Shown one piece after another: positions 6,712 to 10,580 of a stretch of 10,580 nt of DNA. Each line of letters starts with the position of its first letter. Positions within the stretch are counted from its first letter, which is position 1. The position numbers were made by a program, and so were the translations under genes. A model generated the notes under the pieces. The model did no database searches. It worked only from the letters and a program-made list of their open reading frames with translations, and was not told where the DNA came from. This stretch comes from an uncultured Oscillospiraceae bacterium (lineage in GTDB: Bacteria; Bacillota; Clostridia; Oscillospirales; Oscillospiraceae): positions 1 to 10,580 of the forward strand of contig CAKTED010000029.1 of NCBI GenBank assembly GCA_934546725.1, read 5' to 3'.

Positions 6712-7872
6712 TTGAAACCAGAAATCAGATCCGTTTTTTCCGCCGTGCGGAACTTTCTGAAAACCGCGGACATGCTGCTGCTCGCGCTGTGCTGCGCAGT
6801 TTCCGCCTGCGGTCTCGTTCTCATTTACAGCGCCACGCGCAGCTATGGAACAAACAGCTATTTTCAGGTCCAGCTCGCCGCCGTTATTATCGGCATCGGC
6901 CTTTTCATACTTTTTTCCATCATTGATATTGACATCATAGTGCAGAAATGGCAGCTGCTGCTCGGCTTTAACGTTCTTCTGCTGCTCTCGCTTCTCATAT
7001 GGGGCGTTGAGGGCGGCACAGGCAACAAAAGCTGGCTGCGCTTCGGAAGCATCGGCGTTCAGCCGTCGGAGATCGTCAAGATCAGCTTCGTAATGCTCCT
7101 TGGGTACCAAATGAACCACCTGCGCGAGAGCTCGCACGGGATAAGCTCGCCCGTTTCCGTCATACAGCTTGCGCTCCATCTGCTGCTTATGTTCGGCCTT
7201 ATCATCGTCATCTCCTCCGACCTCGGCTCCGCGCTCGTGTTTATCGCCATTTTCATCGCAATGTGCTTTGCGGGCGGAGTGAACATTCTCTGGTTCATTG
7301 CGGGCATCGCGGCTGTCGCGGCGATAACGCCGTATGCCTGGAGCCACCTGCTGAGCGATTATCAGAAGCAGCGCATAATGGCCCCATACTTCCCCGAGAT
7401 CGTCGACCCCGACGGGCTGGGAATAACCTGGCACGCAAACCAGAGCAAAATAGCGCTCGCCTCCGGCGGCTTCTGGGGACAGGGCTACATGCAGGGTGCG
7501 CAGTCGCAGTCTGACGCACTGCCCTCCAAGCACACCGACTTCATTTTCTCCGTCGCCGGCGAGGAATTTGGCGAGTTCGGCTGCATCATACTCATCGTAC
7601 TGCTGCTTGCCATCATCATCCGCTGCATTTATATCGGTCTGCGCTCGCGCAGCTATATGAGCGCCGTCATATGCTGCGGCTTTGCCGCCATGCTTGCTTT
7701 CCAGACCTTTGAAAACATCGGAATGTGCCTCGGCCTGACCCCCGTTATCGGCCTTACGCTCCCGTTTGTAAGCTACGGCGGCTCCTCCATGATAGCCTGC
7801 TTTGCCGCGATGGGTGTCGTATCCGGCATAAGGATACGGCCAAACCCGGTAAAGCATTATCGCTCAAAATAA
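6712..7872 (+). CDS. SEDS-family peptidoglycan glycosyltransferase (RodA/FtsW type)
   Basis: SEDS proteins are polytopic membrane enzymes that polymerise lipid II into glycan strands, working with a class B PBP. The 386-residue protein starts on the cytosolic side (about residues 1-19) and has roughly ten hydrophobic segments. Family motifs seen are NKSWLRFGSIGVQPSE (about 105-120), SSDLGSALVF with the probable catalytic Asp (about 165-174), the loop SKIALASGGFWGQGY, KHTDFIFSVAGEEFG, and the closing LPFVSYGGSS. The GQG/QSQ loop and SVAGEE resemble RodA more than FtsW, but I would not assign a symbol. The start is TTG at 6712 with GAGG 8 nt upstream; the first in-frame ATG (residue 21) would cut into the first membrane helix. 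The gene stands alone, without a PBP or mre gene, and ends in a strong hairpin. Confidence 0.9.
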   Translation: MKPEIRSVFSAVRNFLKTADMLLLALCCAVSACGLVLIYSATRSYGTNSYFQVQLAAVIIGIGLFILFSIIDIDIIVQKWQLLLGFNVLLLLSLLIWGVEGGTGNKSWLRFGSIGVQPSEIVKISFVMLLGYQMNHLRESSHGISSPVSVIQLALHLLLMFGLIIVISSDLGSALVFIAIFIAMCFAGGVNILWFIAGIAAVAAITPYAWSHLLSDYQKQRIMAPYFPEIVDPDGLGITWHANQSKIALASGGFWGQGYMQGAQSQSDALPSKHTDFIFSVAGEEFGEFGCIILIVLLLAIIIRCIYIGLRSRSYMSAVICCGFAAMLAFQTFENIGMCLGLTPVIGLTLPFVSYGGSSMIACFAAMGVVSGIRIRPNPVKHYRSK

Positions 7873-7876
7873 CATT

Positions 7877-7914
7877 ACCCCGGACGAAACACAGAAGTGT
7901 ATTTCGTCCGGGGT
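7877..7914. terminator. hairpin terminator between convergent SEDS and yitT-like genes
   Basis: Arms 7877-7889 and 7902-7914 pair perfectly over 13 bp (ACCCCGGACGAAA with its complement). After a small bulge a further CAC/GTG pair closes on an AGAA loop. It lies 4 bp after the SEDS-gene stop and 9 bp before the yitT-like stop on the other strand, so it can serve both. Neither side has a clean U-tract: T-rich TCTTCT on the plus side and TTATTTT a few bases out on the minus side. Confidence 0.7.
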
Positions 7915-7923
7915 CTTCTATGC

Positions 7924-8799
7924 TTACCTTTCTTCCTTTTCGCCGATCTGGACCATTTTGAAGCCCTCGCCATGTACCTCGTTGGACTCCAGCACTATCA
8001 CAAAGGCCTCCGGGTCGGCCTCCTTCACGGCCTTCTGCACCTGATGCATCTCCTTGCCGCTGCATGCGCACATGACTATCTGCCTGTCCGCGCCGCTGTA
8101 TCCGCCCTTCGCGTTTATTATAGTCGTGCCCCTTCCGCTGCTCCGGTCTATGACGTCGCATATTTCTTCGCCGAAATTTGTCACGATAAGGGCGAGCTTA
8201 CCGGCATTTATGCCGTACATCACCTTATCCACAACCACGGAATAGAGGAACGAAACTATCGCGCCGTAAATTATTCCGTCAACGTCGCGGAAGATGAGCC
8301 CTCCGACGAACACTATGCACATATCGAACACAAATATTATTTTTCCAAGCGCGATATGCGGCTTTATTGCCTTTATGCCAAGCGTTATGAAGTCCGTTCC
8401 TCCGGTGGAGGAATTCTGCATGTATATAAGCGCATAGCCAAGGCCGGCGATAACTCCCGTGCAGAGCGCGGCAAGCAGTCTGCTGCCCTCATAATGTGGA
8501 AAAAGCGGCGCAAGTTAGTCTATGAATACGGAAGATATTATCATGCAGCGGATGGAGCTGATGAAGAACCTCCGGCCAAGCAGCCGCCAGCTCCATATGG
8601 CCACCGGGATATTCAAAAGCGCCGTGGAAAGACCGATAGGTATATTCCACAGCCTGTAAAGTATTATTGATATACCGGAGAAGCCCGTCATCGGAAACTC
8701 CGCCGGTACGGCGAAATTGCATATTCCGATGGCCACAAGTATGCTGCCGACTATCTCCCAGCATATCTGCTTTACGGTATCCATGGCTGATCTTTTCAT
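7924..8799 (-). pseudogene. YitT/DUF2179-family membrane protein gene with an in-frame TAA at codon 95
   Basis: Reading from the ATG at 8799, with AAGGAG 7 nt upstream, the frame encodes 94 residues with about three hydrophobic helices (IVGSILVAIGICNFAVP, MTGFSGISIILY and others). It ends ...SSVFID at TAA (8517-8515). The same frame continues directly with LAPLFPHYEGSRLLAALC, more helices and SSTGGTDF, then a soluble DUF2179-like C-terminal domain (about residues 195-285, INAKGGYSGADRQIVMCAC) to a TAA at 7924. The whole frame is 291 codons, the usual length for YitT-family proteins, whose function is poorly known. There is no frameshift; one base change (for example TAT, TAC or TTA to TAA) explains it. 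No ribosome binding site precedes the ATG at 8421, so the second half is unlikely to be made alone. A sequencing or assembly error is also possible. Confidence 0.85.
8515..8517 (-). other. internal nonsense codon of the yitT-like gene
   Basis: TAA read on the minus strand in the context GAC-TAA-CTT. It falls between the second and third membrane-helix groups, in a segment that otherwise reads SSVFID-x-LAPLFP. The context does not match known readthrough signals (such as UGA-CUA or UAG-CAAUUA), and there is no upstream structure I can recognise. Confidence 0.85.
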
Positions 8800-8831
8800 T
8801 TTCTCTCTCCTTATGCTCTACCGAGCGCAGG

Positions 8832-8860
8832 TTGTATTTTTTCTCCCACCGCTTTATGAT
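8832..8860 (+). promoter_or_regulatory. candidate promoter of the HTH-desulfoferrodoxin gene, with palindrome over the -10
   Basis: TTGTAT (8832-8837), 17 bp and TATGAT (8855-8860) form a plausible sigma-A promoter, with a strong -10 and a weak -35. The start would be near 8867, leaving a leader of about 25 nt. An 11-bp palindrome, TTTATGATAAA (8853-8863, 5-bp arms), covers the -10 and could be an operator for autoregulation. That is inference from position only. I saw no clear promoter for the divergent yitT-like gene in this 92-bp gap. Confidence 0.45.
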
Positions 8861-8891
8861 AAACACAGCAAAGCAAAAGGAGATATTTTTC

Positions 8892-9476
8892 ATGAACAAT
8901 TATGTCACGGCGGAGACGATACGGCTGCTCCGCGAAAAAAGGGGCTTTACGCAGAAGCAGCTTGCCGAAAGGCTGCTCGTCAGCGACAAAACGGTCTCAA
9001 AATGGGAAACGGCGCGCGGACTGCCGGACATTTCGCTCATTGAGCCGCTTGCCCGAGAGCTCGGCGTATCAGTGGCCGAGCTGCTTTCCGGCGAATACGC
9101 CGTAAACCGCAACCGCTCCGCCAACATGCTGCGCAGTCTGTTTTATGTATGCCCGATTTGCGGCAACGTGATTCATTCCACGGGCCATGGCTCCTTCAGC
9201 TGCTGCGGCGTTACGCTCCCCCCGCTTGAAGCCGAAGCGGCGGACGGCGAGCATATTATCAGCGTTCAGCACATCGAAAACGAGCTTTATGTCACGCTTC
9301 GCCACGAAATGAGCAAGGAGCACCATATATCGTTCATCGCCGCTGTGACCGACGAGCGCATAAGCCTCATAAAGCTCTACCCCGAACAGGAGGCCGCCGC
9401 ATATCTGCCATCCATGCGCTGCGGCGTGATATACGCCTTCTGCAACAGGCACGGTCTTTTCTCAAAAAAGCTCTGA
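8892..9476 (+). CDS. XRE-type HTH regulator fused to a desulfoferrodoxin-like domain
   Basis: This 194-residue soluble protein has two parts. Residues 5-66 are an XRE/Cro-type helix-turn-helix (ETIRLLREKRGFTQKQLAERL, then VSDKTVSKWETARGLPDISL). Residues 84-194 resemble a two-centre desulfoferrodoxin. C87 and C90 (CPICG) with C104 and C105 (CCG) fit the desulforedoxin Fe(Cys)4 site. H121, H138 and H144 (in HEMSKEH) with C184 and H187 (CNRHGL) fit the superoxide-reductase iron site. The HPM proline is Glu here, and the usual Lys before the first His is E120, so catalysis may be altered. A role as redox or iron sensor, or superoxide reductase with DNA binding, is inference. The ATG at 8892 has AGGAG 9 nt upstream; the longer frame from 8667 is rejected. 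It is divergent from the yitT-like gene and ends in its own terminator. Confidence 0.85.
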   Translation: MNNYVTAETIRLLREKRGFTQKQLAERLLVSDKTVSKWETARGLPDISLIEPLARELGVSVAELLSGEYAVNRNRSANMLRSLFYVCPICGNVIHSTGHGSFSCCGVTLPPLEAEAADGEHIISVQHIENELYVTLRHEMSKEHHISFIAAVTDERISLIKLYPEQEAAAYLPSMRCGVIYAFCNRHGLFSKKL

Positions 9477-9486
9477 GCGCAGAATA

Positions 9487-9529
9487 CGGCGCCGTCTCCC
9501 CATCGAAGAGGCGGCGCCGGATATTTTTT
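9487..9529 (+). terminator. intrinsic terminator after the HTH-desulfoferrodoxin gene
   Basis: CGGCGCCGTCTC (9487-9498) pairs with GAGGCGGCGCCG (9508-9519) over 12 positions, one of them G-U, around a 9-nt loop. GATA and six T (9524-9529) follow. It lies 10 bp after the gene's stop. The T-run overlaps the stop codon of the convergent aldo/keto reductase (9530-9528), so on the minus strand the hairpin comes directly after that gene, but without a good U-tract. Confidence 0.85.
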
Positions 9530-10580
9530 ATTCAAATGTTGCTGCCGCTTTTTTCAGGAGCTCCGTTATATGCAGGTGCTGCGGACAGTGCTCCTCGCAG
9601 GAGCGGCATTCAACGCAGTCCGAGGCCCTGCCGCCGTCTTTCGTCTCCATGGCATAGCTTCTCCGCACTCCGTCGAGATTCTGGTATTTTGTATACTCAT
9701 TGAGCTGGTGGATTATCTCCGGCGTGGGAATATTTTTCGGGCAGTTCGTTATGCAGTATTTGCAGCCCGTGCAGGGTATGGTGGGCAGCGCGTTGAGCTT
9801 TTCCATGACCCTTGAAAGCATCCGGCGGTCAGCTTCCTCAAGCGGCTGCATGGAGGCCATCACGCGAGTATTCTCATCCACCTGCTCAAGGCTCGACATG
9901 CCGGAAAGGATGGTTATGAGCCCGTCGAGCGACGCACAGAAGCGCAGCGCCCAGTACGCCGCAGTACTCTCCGGCGCATAATCCCTTATCACCTGCGCGG
10001 CGTCCGGATGCATGACGGCAAGCGCGCCGCCGCGTATCGGCTCCATTATCGTGACGGGAACAGCATGCTTCCGCGCCGTTTCGTAGCAGGCTCCCGCCTG
10101 AACGGTATCGCTGTCCCAGTCGGCATAGTTGATCTGGAGCTGAACGAGCTCCGTCTCCGGATGCTCCGCAAGTATTCTGTCAAGACATGCCGCCGGGGAA
10201 TGGAACGAAAATCCGATATGCCTTACAAGTCCGCGCTCTTTAAGCCTTTTCATATAGTCCCAGCCGCCGGTGCTGTCGATCATATCGAGCTTTTCCTCGC
10301 TTATGCCGTGCAGAAAGTAATAATCAAAATATTCAAGACCTGTCCTCTTCAGCTGCGTCTGGAATATCTCCTCATAATCCTCCGAGGTCTTTATATTCCA
10401 TATCGGCATTTTATCCGTTACCGTAAAGCGCTCGCGTGGGTAGCGCTCCACAACGGTCTGGCGAATGGCGTCCTCCGACATTCCGCCATGGTACATATAC
10501 GCCGTGTCGAAATATGTATAGCCTCTCGCCATGAAAAGATCGACCATTTTCTTTGTCTGCTCAAGGTCACTGTCCTTATC
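9528..10580 (-). CDS. aldo/keto reductase with C-terminal double [4Fe-4S] ferredoxin motif (5' end beyond the window)
   Basis: The frame is open to the window edge. The visible 350 residues begin DKDSDLEQTKKMVDLF, so the true start lies to the right and the Met codon at 10547 is internal. An aldo/keto reductase barrel carries the usual tetrad: D25 and Y30 in YFDTAYMYH, K57 in TDKMP, H91 in YYFLHG (counted from the first visible residue). After about residue 250 come two ferredoxin-type motifs, CxxCxxCxxxCP at 270-281 (CTGCKYCITNCP) and 322-333 (CVECRSCEEHCP). Such fused proteins are common in anaerobes. The clusters may let the enzyme take electrons from ferredoxin, but the substrate is unknown. 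Perhaps 20-30 residues are missing at the N-terminus. It is convergent with the HTH-desulfoferrodoxin gene. Confidence 0.92.
   Translation of the reverse strand, partial: DKDSDLEQTKKMVDLFMARGYTYFDTAYMYHGGMSEDAIRQTVVERYPRERFTVTDKMPIWNIKTSEDYEEIFQTQLKRTGLEYFDYYFLHGISEEKLDMIDSTGGWDYMKRLKERGLVRHIGFSFHSPAACLDRILAEHPETELVQLQINYADWDSDTVQAGACYETARKHAVPVTIMEPIRGGALAVMHPDAAQVIRDYAPESTAAYWALRFCASLDGLITILSGMSSLEQVDENTRVMASMQPLEEADRRMLSRVMEKLNALPTIPCTGCKYCITNCPKNIPTPEIIHQLNEYTKYQNLDGVRRSYAMETKDGGRASDCVECRSCEEHCPQHLHITELLKKAAATFE

Noticed and set aside
6658..7857. 399-codon open frame on the minus strand opposite the SEDS gene
   Set aside because: It is wholly antisense to a clear membrane enzyme gene, its translation is a charged low-complexity mixture with no motif, and it has no proper start context. 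It is a codon-bias shadow.
7924..8421. C-terminal yitT-like part as an independent gene starting at 8421
   Set aside because: There is no ribosome binding site before that ATG, the start lies in the middle of the membrane domain, and the frame continues upstream in good homology to the stop at codon 95.
7897..8670. 257-codon plus-strand frame running across the broken yitT-like gene
   Set aside because: I considered whether it might be the true gene of this interval. The minus strand carries recognisable YitT/DUF2179 sequence on both sides of the stop, while this frame has no motif and begins inside a terminator hairpin.
8815..8826. GCTC-TACC-GAGC inverted repeat near the yitT-like start
   Set aside because: Four-base arms are too short to separate from chance in this composition.
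8667..8891. N-terminal extension of the HTH-desulfoferrodoxin frame
   Set aside because: The extra residues overlap the divergent yitT-like gene and the intergenic promoter. The ATG at 8892 has AGGAG at a good distance and begins a standard HTH domain.

Overview
The window looks like chromosome of an anaerobic, Gram-positive Clostridia-type bacterium (Bacillota, perhaps an Oscillospirales-like gut lineage). This is inferred from strong AGGAG ribosome binding sites, sigma-A-type promoters, a YitT/DUF2179 membrane protein, an aldo/keto reductase with ferredoxin-type clusters, a desulfoferrodoxin module, and moderately GC-rich codon use. The species cannot be named. No rRNA, tRNA, CRISPR array, insertion sequence or phage gene is visible.

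Positions 1-6562 hold a dense minus-strand block. In transcription order it reads tsaE, tsaB, upp, an ABC-F ATPase gene, prfA, a long-form (Sua5-type) tsaC, coaE, and then the first 14 codons of a further gene that leaves the window. Gaps run from overlaps to about 70 bp and no convincing terminator lies inside. A good internal promoter sits before prfA. Most of the block concerns translation: TsaC makes the threonylcarbamoyl-AMP used for tRNA t6A, TsaB and TsaE belong to the transfer complex (tsaD is not here), RF1 ends translation and ABC-F proteins act on ribosomes. Upp and CoaE add pyrimidine salvage and coenzyme A synthesis.

Positions 6563-6711 form a compact divergent control region. 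It has an extended -10 promoter for a SEDS-family (RodA/FtsW) cell-wall polymerase gene, which starts at TTG and ends in a strong hairpin (7877-7914). A 7-bp inverted repeat lies within that promoter.

Convergent with it is a YitT-family membrane protein gene (7924-8799) interrupted by one in-frame TAA at codon 95; the same frame continues with family-like sequence on the other side. Divergent from it, at 8892-9476, is the most interesting gene of the window: an XRE-type helix-turn-helix fused to a complete desulfoferrodoxin-like module (Cys4 desulforedoxin site plus His/Cys superoxide-reductase-type iron site). This suggests a redox- or iron-sensing regulator, or a DNA-tethered oxygen-defence protein. 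It ends in an intrinsic terminator, facing a 5'-truncated aldo/keto reductase with two C-terminal [4Fe-4S] motifs that runs off the right edge.

The rest is ordinary housekeeping. The two real anomalies are the HTH-desulfoferrodoxin fusion and the nonsense codon in the yitT-like gene.
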